Source: Pseudomonas viridiflava (GTDB taxonomy: Bacteria; Pseudomonadota; Gammaproteobacteria; Pseudomonadales; Pseudomonadaceae). Taken from it: DNA of 64,000 bases. Below are positions 38,108 to 47,855 of the stretch, one piece after another. The notes under the pieces were generated by a model, which saw only the letters and a list, made by a program, of their open reading frames with translations, was not told the DNA's origin and did not search any database. Every line of letters starts with the position of its first letter. Position 1 is the first letter of the stretch. A program made the position numbers and the translations under genes. Where the stretch lies: assembly GCF_900583165.1 (NCBI RefSeq), contig NZ_UTKY01000053.1:124001-188000 (forward strand). Reading direction: 5' to 3'.

Positions 38108-39709
38108 ATGGAAAGAATCGCCGTCAAATCGCTCCTCCTTGTAGTCAGTCTCCTTGCCTTTACGCCCCTTGCACAGGCCGCAAGCACCCTGGTTTACTGC
38201 TCCGAAGCCAGCCCAGCCGGTTTCGACCCCAGCCAATACACCAGCGGCACCGATTTTGATGCTTCTGCCGAAACCGTGTTCAACCGCTTGACCCAGTTCA
38301 AGCGCGGTGGCACCGAAGTCGAGCCAGGCCTGGCGACGAACTGGGATGTCTCCAACGATGGCCTGGTCTACACCTTCCACCTGCGGGAAAGCGTGAAGTT
38401 CCACACCACCGATTTCTTCACACCTACCCGCGATTTCAACGCAGACGATGTGCTGTTTACGTTCAAACGCCTGCTGGATCCCGAAAGCCCGTTTCGCAAG
38501 GCTTACCCTTCCGAGTCACCGTATTTCACTGACATGGGCTTGAACACCACGATCAAAAGCGTCGACAAACTCGACGACCACACCGTTCGCTTTAGCCTGA
38601 ACAACGTCGATGCGTCATTTGCGCAAAACCTGGCGATGAGCTTCGCCTCGGTGCAGTCCGCCGAGTACGCCGCGCAATTATTGAAGGAAGGCAAGGCGTC
38701 CGACATCAACCAGAAACCCGTCGGCACCGGGCCGTTTGTATTCAAGCGCTACCAGAAGGACTCGCAGATTCGCTACGTGGCCAATAAACACTATTGGAAA
38801 CCCGAGGACGTGAAGCTCGACAACCTGGTCTTCGCCATCACCCCGGACGCCGCTTCGCGCCTGCAAAAACTCAAGGCCGGCGAATGCCAGGTCAGCGGTT
38901 ACCCGCGCCCGGCTGACATTGAGGTGATGAAGCAAGACCCCAACCTGCGCGTGCTGCAGCAAGCCGGTTTCAACCTGGGTTTTTTGGCCTACAACGTAAC
39001 CCATCCGCCCCTGGACCAGCTCAAGGTGCGCCAGGCCTTGGACATGGCCATCGACAAGCCGGCGATTATCAAGGCCGTGTACCAGGGCGCCGGGCAATTG
39101 GCGCAGAACGCGTTGCCGCCGGCGCAGTGGTCTTATGACCCGACTATCAACGACGCGCCCTATGACCCGACCAAAGCCAAGGCGCTACTAAAAGAAGCAG
39201 GGGTTGCACCGGGTACCACCCTCAACTTGTGGGCCATGACGGTCCAACGGGCGTCCAACCCGAATGCGCGAATGTCGGCACAAATGATCCAGCAGGATTG
39301 GGAAAAAATCGGTATCAAGGCCAACATCGTCAGCTATGAGTGGGGCGAATACATCAAGCGCGCCAAGAACGGTGAACACGATGCGATGATCTACGGCTGG
39401 ACCGGCGATAACGGCGACCCCGATAACTGGCTCGGCGTGCTCTACAGTTGTGCCGCAGTCAAGGGCAGCAACTACGCCAAATGGTGTAACCCCGCCTATG
39501 ACAAGCTGGTGCAACAGGCCAAGCTCAGCAGCGACCGCGAACAACGCATCAAGTGGTATCAACAGGCGCAAAAAATCCTTAAGGAACAGGTACCTATAAC
39601 GCCTATCGCGAACTCGACGGTTTTCCAACCGCTGCGCAGGGAAGTCCACGACTTCAAGATCAGCCCCTTCGGGCTCACACCGTTCTATGGCGTGAGTCTA
39701 GATAAGTAA
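38108..39709 (+). CDS. dppA1: Dipeptide/oligopeptide-binding protein (DppA1-like)
   Basis: 533-residue periplasmic solute-binding protein of the peptide class (SBP_bac_5). Signal peptide MERIAVKSLLLVVSLLAFTPLAQA; family blocks LATNWDVSNDGLVYTFHLRESVKFH, FNADDVLFTFKRLLDPESPF and YGWTGDNGDPDNWLGVLYSC. Position (after roxSR and the SIMPL gene, before a second copy) fits DppA1 of P. aeruginosa. It feeds the DppBCDF importer encoded downstream. AAGGG precedes the ATG. Confidence 0.92.
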   Translation: MERIAVKSLLLVVSLLAFTPLAQAASTLVYCSEASPAGFDPSQYTSGTDFDASAETVFNRLTQFKRGGTEVEPGLATNWDVSNDGLVYTFHLRESVKFHTTDFFTPTRDFNADDVLFTFKRLLDPESPFRKAYPSESPYFTDMGLNTTIKSVDKLDDHTVRFSLNNVDASFAQNLAMSFASVQSAEYAAQLLKEGKASDINQKPVGTGPFVFKRYQKDSQIRYVANKHYWKPEDVKLDNLVFAITPDAASRLQKLKAGECQVSGYPRPADIEVMKQDPNLRVLQQAGFNLGFLAYNVTHPPLDQLKVRQALDMAIDKPAIIKAVYQGAGQLAQNALPPAQWSYDPTINDAPYDPTKAKALLKEAGVAPGTTLNLWAMTVQRASNPNARMSAQMIQQDWEKIGIKANIVSYEWGEYIKRAKNGEHDAMIYGWTGDNGDPDNWLGVLYSCAAVKGSNYAKWCNPAYDKLVQQAKLSSDREQRIKWYQQAQKILKEQVPITPIANSTVFQPLRREVHDFKISPFGLTPFYGVSLDK

Positions 39710-39712
39710 CAG

Positions 39713-39758
39713 AGCCGCCCCAACCGGGTGCGCTAGACGCCTCGGTTGGCCATTTTTG
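39713..39758 (+). terminator. Terminator after dppA1
   Basis: GCCCCAACCG...CGGTTGGCC stem with a loop of about 16 bases, followed by ATTTTTGG, just beyond the dppA1 stop. Confidence 0.65.
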
Positions 39759-39967
39759 GTGCGCCCCCTGCACCGAAAAAAACCTCAAAATGTACGCATT
39801 TATGTAGAAACTTTCATAATTGCGACATTCCTGTACGTTCGTACCACTGTTTCACCTTCGTAACGGCTCTGCATCTTGCAATGGGTATGGCCCCTGCATA
39901 AGTATCCGCAGGCCGGCTCACGAGGTCGCCCTCACCACCAAAAATGACAACAAATCATGAGGCCAAC

Positions 39968-41596
39968 ATGCTTAAACACGCAGTCATTCCGTTAATTGTT
40001 AGCGCTGGCCTTATGGCCGCAGCCCCTTTCGCCCAAGCGGCGACTAACCTGGTGTTCTGCTCCGAAGGGAGCCCGGCCGGTTTTGATCCAGGCCAGTACA
40101 CCACCGGAACAGACTTCGATGCCTCGGCCGAAACCATGTTCAACCGTCTTACCCAGTTCGAGCGCGGCGGCACCGCTGTGATTCCTGGGTTGGCTACCAA
40201 CTGGGACGTGTCCCCGGATGGCCTGACGTACACCTTCCACCTGCGCGACGGCGTGAAGTTCCACACCACTCCGTATTTCAAACCGACCCGTACCTTCAAT
40301 GCCGATGACGTGCTGTTCACGTTCAACCGCATGATCAACAAGGACGATCCGTTCCGCAAAGCCTACCCCACCGAGTTCCCGTACTTCACGGACATGGGGA
40401 TGGACACCAACATCACCAAGATCGACAAAGTCGATGACCACACCGTCAAGTTCACCCTTGGCACCGTGGACGCGGCTTTCATCCAGAACCTTGCCATGAG
40501 CTTCGCCTCGATCCAGTCGGCCGAATACGCCGCCAAACTGTTGAAAGACGGCAAGCCTGCGGACATCAACCAGAAGCCAATCGGCACTGGCCCGTTCGTG
40601 TTCAAGAGCTACCAGAAAGACTCGAACATTCGCTACACCGGCAACAAGGACTACTGGAAACCTGAAGACGTAAAAGTCGATAACCTGATCTTCGCCATCA
40701 CCACCGACCCGTCGGTGCGTATCCAGAAGCTCAAGAAAAACGAATGCCAGATCACCCTGTTCCCACGTCCGGCCGACCTCAAGGCGCTGGGCGAAGACAA
40801 GGACCTGAAACTGCCAAACCAGGCCGGTTTCAACCTGGGTTATATCGCTTACAACGTGATGGACAAGGTCAAGGGCAGCGATCAGCCAAACCCACTGGCT
40901 GACCTGCGCGTGCGCCAGGCCTTGGACATGTCGGTAAACAAGCAGCAGATCATCGACTCCGTTTACCAGGGTGCCGGCCAACTGGCGGTCAACGCCATGC
41001 CGCCGACCCAATGGTCGTATGACACCACCATCAAGGACGCCAAGTTCGACCCAGAGAAAGCCAAGGCGCTGCTCAAGGAAGCGGGCGTCAAGGAAGGTAC
41101 CGAGATCGTCTTGTGGGCAATGCCGGTTCAGCGTCCGTACAACCCGAACGCCAAGTTGATGGCTGAAATGCTGCAAAACGACTGGAAGAAAATCGGTCTC
41201 AACGTAAAAATCACCAGCTACGAATGGGGCGAGTACATCAAGCGCTCCAAAGGCGGCGAGAACCAGGCCATGATCATTGGCTGGAGCGGTGACAATGGTG
41301 ACCCGGACAACTGGCTCAACGTGCTGTTCGGCTGCGACTCGCTGAGCGGTAACAACTTCTCCAAATGGTGCGACAAGAAATTCGACGGCATCGTGAAAGA
41401 AGCCAAGGCCACATCGGATGTCGCCAAACGCACCGAGCTGTACAAGCAGGCGCAACATATTCTTAAAGATGCAGTCCCGATGACACCTATCGCGCACTCG
41501 ACGGTGTATCAACCCATGCGTTCTACCGTGCAGGACTTCAAGATCAGCCCGTTTGGCTTGAACTCCTTCTACGGCGTGAGCGTTAGCGGCAAGTAA
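39968..41596 (+). CDS. dppA2: Dipeptide-binding protein (DppA2-like)
   Basis: 542-residue peptide-binding protein, closely similar to its upstream neighbour (for example LATNWDVSPDGLTYTFHLRDGVKFHTT and IIGWSGDNGDPDNWLNVLFGC). Signal peptide MLKHAVIPLIVSAGLMAAAPFAQA. I use ATG 39968 rather than the ATG at 39944. It carries an insertion (NVMDKVKGSDQPNPLADL) absent from the other three copies. Independent expression is suggested by the 258-base gap before it and hairpins on both sides. Confidence 0.92.
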   Translation: MLKHAVIPLIVSAGLMAAAPFAQAATNLVFCSEGSPAGFDPGQYTTGTDFDASAETMFNRLTQFERGGTAVIPGLATNWDVSPDGLTYTFHLRDGVKFHTTPYFKPTRTFNADDVLFTFNRMINKDDPFRKAYPTEFPYFTDMGMDTNITKIDKVDDHTVKFTLGTVDAAFIQNLAMSFASIQSAEYAAKLLKDGKPADINQKPIGTGPFVFKSYQKDSNIRYTGNKDYWKPEDVKVDNLIFAITTDPSVRIQKLKKNECQITLFPRPADLKALGEDKDLKLPNQAGFNLGYIAYNVMDKVKGSDQPNPLADLRVRQALDMSVNKQQIIDSVYQGAGQLAVNAMPPTQWSYDTTIKDAKFDPEKAKALLKEAGVKEGTEIVLWAMPVQRPYNPNAKLMAEMLQNDWKKIGLNVKITSYEWGEYIKRSKGGENQAMIIGWSGDNGDPDNWLNVLFGCDSLSGNNFSKWCDKKFDGIVKEAKATSDVAKRTELYKQAQHILKDAVPMTPIAHSTVYQPMRSTVQDFKISPFGLNSFYGVSVSGK

Positions 41597-41899
41597 GGAT
41601 CATTGGCGGCGACGTTTCATAACGTCGCCGTTATTGCATCCGCCTAGCCCGTAGGAAACAGACCACATTCGCAATCGCTGCCTCCTACAGCAACGAACTG
41701 CGATCTGTGTCTCTGTTGCCTACAAGGTAAATCCAATTTTGCGCATTTACTGCGAAGTCCGCGGCCCATAACGTCGTAGGACAGCAGACGCGCCAATTGG
41801 GAAAGGCACTTGCTGTGCGTGGGATCAGTGATGTCACCCTGCCTGAAAGGTCGGGAGATTGCTCACTGATAACGACTACAAACAAGGATCGGGATTGTC
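41597..41899. promoter_or_regulatory. Intergenic region between dppA2 and dppA3
   Basis: 303 bases. The first part holds a terminator hairpin (41607-41630). The rest has no gene and no promoter that I can call with confidence. In P. aeruginosa the dipeptidase gene mdpA and the regulator gene psdR lie at this place; nothing of either is visible here. Confidence 0.5.
41607..41630 (+). terminator. Terminator hairpin after dppA2
   Basis: Perfect 10-bp stem CGGCGACGTT / AACGTCGCCG, loop TCAT, followed by TTATT. Confidence 0.7.
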
Positions 41900-43504
41900 A
41901 TGCGCCATACCACCGTTCTATCCGCAATTTTTGGCACCAGCCTGTTGGCTGTGGCCATGATGGGCCACGCAGCCGACAAGAAGAGCCTGGTGTTTTGCTC
42001 TGAAGGCAGCCCGGCAGGCTTTGATACTGCGCAATACACCACCGCCACCGACAATGATGCGGCCGAGCCGCTGTACAACCGTCTGGTCGAGTTCGAAAAA
42101 GGTGCGACCAACGTGGTACCTGGGTTGGCGACCAAGTGGGATATTTCCGAAGACGGTCTGACCTACACCTTTCATTTGCGTGAAGGGGTGAAATTCCACA
42201 GCAACAAGGAATTCAAGCCGACGCGGGACTTCAACGCCGACGACGTGCTGTTCACCTTCAACCGCATGCTTGACGCCGATCATCCGTTTCGCAAGGCCTA
42301 CCCCACCGAATTTCCGTACTTCAACGGGATGAGCCTGAACAAGAACATTGCCAAGGTCGAGAAAACCGGCCCGCACACCGTGGTAATGACCCTCAACTCG
42401 GTCGACGCTGCGTTTGTGCAGAACATCGCCATGAGCTTTGCCTCAATCCTGTCTGCCGAATACGCCGAGCAGCTGCTCAAGGCCGGCAAGCCCAGCGACA
42501 TCAACCAGAAGCCGATCGGCACTGGCCCGTTTGTGTTCCAGCGCTATCAGAAGGATTCGCAAATCCGTTATGTGGCTAACAAACAGTACTGGGACCCGAG
42601 CAGAGTCCAACTGGACCAACTGATCTTTGCCATCAACACCGACGCCTCTGTACGGGTGCAAAAGCTCAAGGCCGGCGAGTGCCAGGTGACCCTGCACCCG
42701 CGCCCGGCTGACGTCGACGCCCTCAAGGCCGACCCGAACCTGCAACTGCTGACCAAGCCAGGCTTCAACCTCGGTTATATCGCCTATAACGTGCGCCACA
42801 AGCCCTTCGACCAGCTCGAAGTGCGCCAGGCGCTGGACATGGCGGTGAACAAGCAGAGCATTTTGAACGCCGTGTACCAGGGCGCGGGGCAATTGGCAGT
42901 CAATGCCATGCCGCCGACGCAGTGGTCTTACGACGAAACCATCAAGGACGCCGCCTACAACCCGGAAAAAGCCAAGGAATTGCTCAAGGCTGCCGGCGTG
43001 AAGGAAGGTACCGAGATCACCCTCTGGGCGATGCCGGTGCAACGGCCTTACAACCCCAACGCCAAGCTGATGGCCGAGATGCTGCAAAGCGACTGGGCCA
43101 AGATCGGCCTCAAGGTCAAGATCGTCAGCTACGAGTGGGGCGAATACATCAAGCGCACCAAGAACGGTGAGCACGATGTCAGCCTGATCGGCTGGACCGG
43201 CGACAACGGTGACCCGGACAACTGGCTAGGCACCCTGTACAGCTGCGACGCCATCGGCGGGAACAACTACTCCATGTGGTGTGACCCGGCGTACGACAAG
43301 CTGATCAAGCAAGCCAAGGTCGTGACCGACCGTGAACAACGGACTGTTCTGTACAAACAGGCGCAGCAACTGCTCAAGCAGCAGGTGCCGATCACGCCCG
43401 TCGCCCACTCGACGGTCAACCAGCCGTTAAGCGTGAAAGTCGAAGGTTTTAAAGTGAGCCCCTTCGGCCGCAACGTGTTCTCGGGCGTCAGTATCACCCC
43501 ATAA
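41900..43504 (+). CDS. dppA3: Dipeptide-binding protein (DppA3-like)
   Basis: 534-residue peptide-binding protein; signal peptide MRHTTVLSAIFGTSLLAVAMMGHAA. Blocks LATKWDISEDGLTYTFHLREGVKFH, FNADDVLFTFNRMLDADHPF and LIGWTGDNGDPDNWLGTLYSC match the two preceding copies. Its position directly before an OprD-type porin gene equals that of DppA3 in P. aeruginosa. AAGGA lies about eleven bases before the ATG. Peptide preference of the individual copies cannot be told from sequence. Confidence 0.92.
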   Translation: MRHTTVLSAIFGTSLLAVAMMGHAADKKSLVFCSEGSPAGFDTAQYTTATDNDAAEPLYNRLVEFEKGATNVVPGLATKWDISEDGLTYTFHLREGVKFHSNKEFKPTRDFNADDVLFTFNRMLDADHPFRKAYPTEFPYFNGMSLNKNIAKVEKTGPHTVVMTLNSVDAAFVQNIAMSFASILSAEYAEQLLKAGKPSDINQKPIGTGPFVFQRYQKDSQIRYVANKQYWDPSRVQLDQLIFAINTDASVRVQKLKAGECQVTLHPRPADVDALKADPNLQLLTKPGFNLGYIAYNVRHKPFDQLEVRQALDMAVNKQSILNAVYQGAGQLAVNAMPPTQWSYDETIKDAAYNPEKAKELLKAAGVKEGTEITLWAMPVQRPYNPNAKLMAEMLQSDWAKIGLKVKIVSYEWGEYIKRTKNGEHDVSLIGWTGDNGDPDNWLGTLYSCDAIGGNNYSMWCDPAYDKLIKQAKVVTDREQRTVLYKQAQQLLKQQVPITPVAHSTVNQPLSVKVEGFKVSPFGRNVFSGVSITP

Positions 43505-43521
43505 GAAAATAACCGGATTGC

Positions 43522-43542
43522 GCAAGGCGAACACCGCCTTGC
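43522..43542 (+). terminator. Hairpin between dppA3 and opdP
   Basis: 8-bp stem GCAAGGCG / CGCCTTGC with a five-base loop; a second short GC-rich stretch and TTTTATT follow. Probably partial termination or mRNA stabilisation rather than a complete stop. Confidence 0.5.
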
Positions 43543-43675
43543 TGCAAACGCGCAGCCTTTTATTAGGATTTTTCCTACGGCAAACGTTTGCAGGTGCTGG
43601 AAAGAGTTACACAACCAAATAGCCGGATCACCAAAAAAGACCGGCATATAAAAGAGAACCAAAGGAGCTTCACCC

Positions 43676-45079
43676 ATGAAACTGAGCAGCAAAGCGCTTC
43701 TGGCCCTGGCCATCAGCAGCATCACGGCTACCGCCTACGCTGAACCCGCCAGCCAGGAATTCGTTCCGACCACCCTGGCCGGCGCCAGCGCCCAAAGCGA
43801 GGCCAAAGGCTTTATCGAAGATTTCAGCCTGGGCGGCACCACGCGTAACTGGTACTCCCATGAAAGCAAGTACCGTGGCGGCACCTTCAGCTACAGAGAG
43901 CACGGTGTCACCAAGACCGACCGTAACCGTACCAACTGGGTACAGGGCACCATCCTCAACGCCAGCTCGGGTTTCACCCAGGGCACCGTCGGTGTGAAGA
44001 CCGAAGTAGCGGTGTACAACGCACTGGTTCTGGACCGCAGCCGACGTGACATCAAGGGCTCGTCCAACCGTACCCTGGCGCACGAAAATGGCGATGCTGT
44101 AGACCAGTGGAGCAAACTGGGCCTGGCCAACGTGCAGTTCCGTGTATCGAACACCACGCTGACCGCCGGTCGCCAAAACTTCAGCACCCCCATTGTCGAC
44201 AACATCGGCAACCGTGCCCTGCCGTCGAGCTTCGAGGGCGTGAGCTTCAACAGTGAAGAATTCACCAACCTGTCGTTCCAGGGCGGCGTGTTCGACCGCG
44301 TTTCGCCGCGTACCGAACAGAGCCTGTCTAAATTCCGCTCCGAGTACAGCGACGGCGGTGCAAACGGCGCGACGACCGACAAGGTCTACACCCTGGGTGC
44401 CAACTACCAGCCGCTCAAGAGCCTGAAGACCAGCTTCTTCGGCGCCAACGTCAAGGACTTCTGGAACCAGTACTACTTTGGCGCCACCCACGAGTTGGGT
44501 GACAGCCAGATCCTGGCCCTGACCACCAGCCTGAACTACTACAAGACCGTAGACGAAGGCAAAAAACTGATGGGGGAGATCGACAACGATACCTACTCCC
44601 TGTCTCTGGGCCTGGCGCATCAAGCTCACAGCCTGACCTTCTCCTATCAGCAAGTGAACGGTAACGAGTACTTCGACTACCTGCACGAAACCAACGGCAT
44701 TTACCTGGCCAACTCCCTGACCTCGGACTTCAACGGCCCGAACGAGAAGTCCTTCCAGGTGGCCTACGGTCTCAACATGGCCGAATACGGCGTGCCAGGC
44801 CTGAAGTTCAACGTTTACTCGGCACGCGGCTGGGGCATTGACGGTACTCACTACGACAGTGGCAATGGCACACTCGGCTACGGCGCGCAGATCAAGACCC
44901 AAGATGGCGAGAAGCATCAGGAATACGGTATCGGCACCAGCTACGCCATCCAGAGCGGCCCACTCAAGGCCACCGCGATTCGCGCCACCTACGTCGAACA
45001 CCGTGGCAGCGCAAACCAATCTGACGGCTCCATCAAAGAGTTCCGTCTGGTCACCACCATCCCGTTCAACATTCTTTAA
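43676..45079 (+). CDS. opdP: OprD-family porin (OpdP-like)
   Basis: 467-residue outer-membrane porin: signal peptide MKLSSKALLALAISSITATAYA, OprD family start (GFIEDFSLGGTTRNWYSHES), YGAQIKTQDGEKHQEYGIGTSYA strands and the C-terminal strand ending TTIPFNIL. Location inside the dipeptide locus fits OpdP, the P. aeruginosa porin for glycine-glutamate dipeptide and carbapenems. AAAGGAG precedes the ATG. It provides the outer-membrane step for the peptides captured by the DppA proteins. Confidence 0.9.
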   Translation: MKLSSKALLALAISSITATAYAEPASQEFVPTTLAGASAQSEAKGFIEDFSLGGTTRNWYSHESKYRGGTFSYREHGVTKTDRNRTNWVQGTILNASSGFTQGTVGVKTEVAVYNALVLDRSRRDIKGSSNRTLAHENGDAVDQWSKLGLANVQFRVSNTTLTAGRQNFSTPIVDNIGNRALPSSFEGVSFNSEEFTNLSFQGGVFDRVSPRTEQSLSKFRSEYSDGGANGATTDKVYTLGANYQPLKSLKTSFFGANVKDFWNQYYFGATHELGDSQILALTTSLNYYKTVDEGKKLMGEIDNDTYSLSLGLAHQAHSLTFSYQQVNGNEYFDYLHETNGIYLANSLTSDFNGPNEKSFQVAYGLNMAEYGVPGLKFNVYSARGWGIDGTHYDSGNGTLGYGAQIKTQDGEKHQEYGIGTSYAIQSGPLKATAIRATYVEHRGSANQSDGSIKEFRLVTTIPFNIL

Positions 45080-45089
45080 TTAGCGCCAG

Positions 45090-45124
45090 GTAAACGGCGG
45101 GCTCAGGACGAGCCCGCCGTTTAC
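45090..45124 (+). terminator. Strong terminator after opdP
   Basis: Perfect 15-bp stem GTAAACGGCGGGCTC / GAGCCCGCCGTTTAC with a five-base loop. Confidence 0.8.
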
Positions 45125-45159
45125 GCTTGTCTGGTCCCATCGATTGCAGAGGGCTCCGA

Positions 45160-46758
45160 ATGAAAATGCTCCCGCTACAAGCCGCCATGGCCGCTGCGCT
45201 GTTGAGCGTGGCTGTCGGCATTTCGGCCAAACCGCTGGTGGTCTGCACCGAAGCCAGCCCGGAGGGTTTCGACCCGGTGCTGTACACCACGGCCGTGACC
45301 GCTGATGCCGCTGCCGAAACCATGTTCAACCGCCTGGTGGACTTCAAGCCTGGCACCACCGAAGTGGTTCCTGCACTGGCCAAGGATCTGCCCGAGATCA
45401 GCGCCGATGGCCTGACCTACACCTTTCACCTGCGTGACGACATCAAGTTCCACACCACCGACTATTTCAAACCCACGCGCAATATGAATGCCGACGACGT
45501 GCTTTGGAGCTTCCAGCGCCAACTGGACCCAAACCACCCGTGGCATAAGAAGTCCAACGTGGGCTACCCGTACTTCGAAAGCATGGGCTTCAAGGAACTG
45601 CTCCAAAGCGTAGAGAAGACCGACGATCACACCGTGGTCTTCACCCTGACCCGCCGTGAAGCACCGTTTTTGGCCGACCTGGGGATGGCGTTTTCGTCGA
45701 TCCACTCCAAAGAATACGCCGACCAGTTGCTCAAGGCCGGCAAGACCGATGACCTGAACGCCAAGCCTATCGGCACTGGCCCGTTCATCTTCACCCGTTA
45801 TCAGAAAGACGCTCAGGCACGCTTCAAGGCCAACCCGGACTACTTCCGTGGCAAGCCGCAGGTCGATCCATTGATCCTGGCAATTACCGCCGACAACAAT
45901 GTGCGCTTGCAGAAGCTGAAGGCTAACGAGTGCCAGATCGCTCTTTTTCCCAAGCCCGATGACATCCCAAGCATCAAGAAAGACCCGAACCTGAAGATCG
46001 ATGAGCTGGCGGCAATGACCACCAGCTACACCGCCCTGAACACCACCCACAAGTACATGAGCGACGCGCGGGTGCGTCACGCGATCAACATCGCATTCGA
46101 CAAGGCCGGCTATACCAAAGCCCTGTTTGGTGATGGCAACGCAGTTGTGGGCACCGGCCCATACCCGCCAACGTTGCTGGGCTTTAGCGACAAGATCAAA
46201 AACCCGCCACGTGACCTAGACAAGGCCCGCGCCCTGCTCAAGGAAGCCGGCGTGCCCGAAGGCACCGAATTCACGCTGTTTACCCGTGCCAATGGCGGCC
46301 CGACCAACCCCAACCCGATGATGGGCGCCCAGCGTATGCAGGCGGACCTGGCCCAGGTTGGCCTCAAGGTCAACATCAAGGTCATGGAGTGGGGCGAAAT
46401 GCTCAAGCGTGCCAAAGCGGGCGAGCACGACATGGTTTCGGCGGGCTGGGTCGGTGATAACGGCGACCCGGATAACTTCCTCACGCCTAACCTGAGTTGC
46501 GATGCGGCCCAAAACGGCGAAAACTACGCCCGCTGGTGTAACAAAGAGTTTCAGGACTTGATCGACAAGGCCCGCGCCGTCGAGGAACCCGCAGCACGGG
46601 CTGCGCTCTATGAACAAGCACAGGACATTTTCGAGAAGGACCAACCGTGGCTTCCCATGGCTTATCCGAAACTGTTCACGGCAATGCGCAAGAACGTAGA
46701 AGGCTTCCAACAAAGCCCTCTAGGTACAAATAACTTCGCCACCACCCAGGTGAAGTAA
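45160..46758 (+). CDS. dppA4: Dipeptide-binding protein (DppA4-like)
   Basis: 532-residue peptide-binding protein; signal peptide MKMLPLQAAMAAALLSVAVGISA. It is the most diverged of the four: DLPEISADGLTYTFHLRDDIKFH, MNADDVLWSFQRQLDPNHPW and AGWVGDNGDPDNFLTPNLSC. ATG 45160 is preceded by AGAGGG; the frame is open from 45127. Closest to the permease genes, so it is the main candidate for the generalist receptor of the DppBCDF system, as DppA of E. coli is; that is inference from position. Confidence 0.92.
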   Translation: MKMLPLQAAMAAALLSVAVGISAKPLVVCTEASPEGFDPVLYTTAVTADAAAETMFNRLVDFKPGTTEVVPALAKDLPEISADGLTYTFHLRDDIKFHTTDYFKPTRNMNADDVLWSFQRQLDPNHPWHKKSNVGYPYFESMGFKELLQSVEKTDDHTVVFTLTRREAPFLADLGMAFSSIHSKEYADQLLKAGKTDDLNAKPIGTGPFIFTRYQKDAQARFKANPDYFRGKPQVDPLILAITADNNVRLQKLKANECQIALFPKPDDIPSIKKDPNLKIDELAAMTTSYTALNTTHKYMSDARVRHAINIAFDKAGYTKALFGDGNAVVGTGPYPPTLLGFSDKIKNPPRDLDKARALLKEAGVPEGTEFTLFTRANGGPTNPNPMMGAQRMQADLAQVGLKVNIKVMEWGEMLKRAKAGEHDMVSAGWVGDNGDPDNFLTPNLSCDAAQNGENYARWCNKEFQDLIDKARAVEEPAARAALYEQAQDIFEKDQPWLPMAYPKLFTAMRKNVEGFQQSPLGTNNFATTQVK

Positions 46759-46770
46759 ATAAGAAAAACG

Positions 46771-46800
46771 CTCGGCACCGCCCACCCGGGGGGTGCCGAA
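46771..46800 (+). terminator. Hairpin between dppA4 and dppB
   Basis: TCGGCACC / GGTGCCGA stem with a GC-rich loop, no T-run. Typical of an attenuator that keeps the abundant binding protein above the membrane components. Confidence 0.6.
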
Positions 46801-46834
46801 CTTGCCTAACCGGCTGATTGAGGTACACAACAAG

Positions 46835-47845
46835 ATGTTTAGTTTTATTGCCCGCCGATTGGGGTTATTGATCCCCACGTTTTTCGGCATCACGTTGCTC
46901 ACCTTTGCGTTGATTCGCATGATCCCTGGCGACCCCGTCGAAGTCATGATGGGCGAGCGGCGCGTCGACCCCGAGATGCACGCACAGGCAATGGAACGCC
47001 TTGGCCTTAACAAGCCGCTGTACGCGCAATACCTGGACTACGTCGGCAAACTCGCACAAGGCGACCTTGGCGAATCCCTGCGTACCCGCACCAGCGTGTG
47101 GACCGAGTTCACCGCCCTCTTCCCCGCGACCCTGGAACTGTCCATGGCCGCCCTGTTGTTCGCCGGTATCCTGGGCCTGTTGGCCGGGGTGATCGCGGCT
47201 TTGAAGCGAGGGTCCCTGTTCGACCATGGGGTGATGGGCATCTCCCTGGCGGGATACTCGATGCCGATCTTTTGGTGGGGCCTGATCCTGATCATGTTCT
47301 TCTCGGTCAGCCTGGGCTGGACCCCGGTTTCCGGGCGCATCGACCTGCTCTACGACATCGAGCCGCGCACCGGCTTCATGCTGATCGACACCTTGCTGGC
47401 TGACGAGCCAGACGCCTTCTGGGACGCGCTGCATCACCTGATCCTGCCAGCCATCGTGCTGGGCACCATCCCGCTGGCGGTGATTGCGCGGATGACCCGC
47501 TCATCCATGCTCGAAGTACTGCGTGAAGACTACATTCGCACCGCCAAGGCCAAAGGCCTGTCGCCAGCGCGCGTAGTATTCGTACACGGCCTGCGTAACG
47601 CGCTGATTCCCGTGCTGACCGTGGTCGGCCTGCAAGTCGGCACCCTGCTGGCCGGTGCGGTACTGACCGAAACCATCTTCTCGTGGCCCGGCATCGGCAA
47701 ATGGCTGATCGAAGCCATTGGCGCACGGGACTACCCGGTGGTGCAAAACGGCATCCTGTTGATCGCCTGCCTGGTGATCCTGGTGAACTTCGTGGTGGAT
47801 ATCCTCTACGGCTTCGCCAACCCACGCATCCGTCACCAGCGCTGA
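46835..47845 (+). CDS. dppB: Dipeptide ABC transporter permease DppB
   Basis: 336-residue inner-membrane permease with six membrane segments. Family start MFSFIARRLGLLIPTFFGITLLTFALIRMIPGDPV; the EAA-type loop that docks the ATPase is in DYIRTAKAKGLSPARVVFVHGLRNALIPVLT. I use ATG 46835; the open frame begins at 46793 within the preceding hairpin. dppC starts ten bases after the stop. Confidence 0.95.
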   Translation: MFSFIARRLGLLIPTFFGITLLTFALIRMIPGDPVEVMMGERRVDPEMHAQAMERLGLNKPLYAQYLDYVGKLAQGDLGESLRTRTSVWTEFTALFPATLELSMAALLFAGILGLLAGVIAALKRGSLFDHGVMGISLAGYSMPIFWWGLILIMFFSVSLGWTPVSGRIDLLYDIEPRTGFMLIDTLLADEPDAFWDALHHLILPAIVLGTIPLAVIARMTRSSMLEVLREDYIRTAKAKGLSPARVVFVHGLRNALIPVLTVVGLQVGTLLAGAVLTETIFSWPGIGKWLIEAIGARDYPVVQNGILLIACLVILVNFVVDILYGFANPRIRHQR

Positions 47846-47855
47846 GATCAAGACC

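Noticed and set aside
39770..39960. Sigma-54 promoter before dppA2
   Set aside because: TGGC- and TGCA-like strings occur, but not at the 24/12 spacing.
41640..41899. Remnant of mdpA or psdR between dppA2 and dppA3
   Set aside because: No frame in this stretch shows recognisable similarity to either protein.
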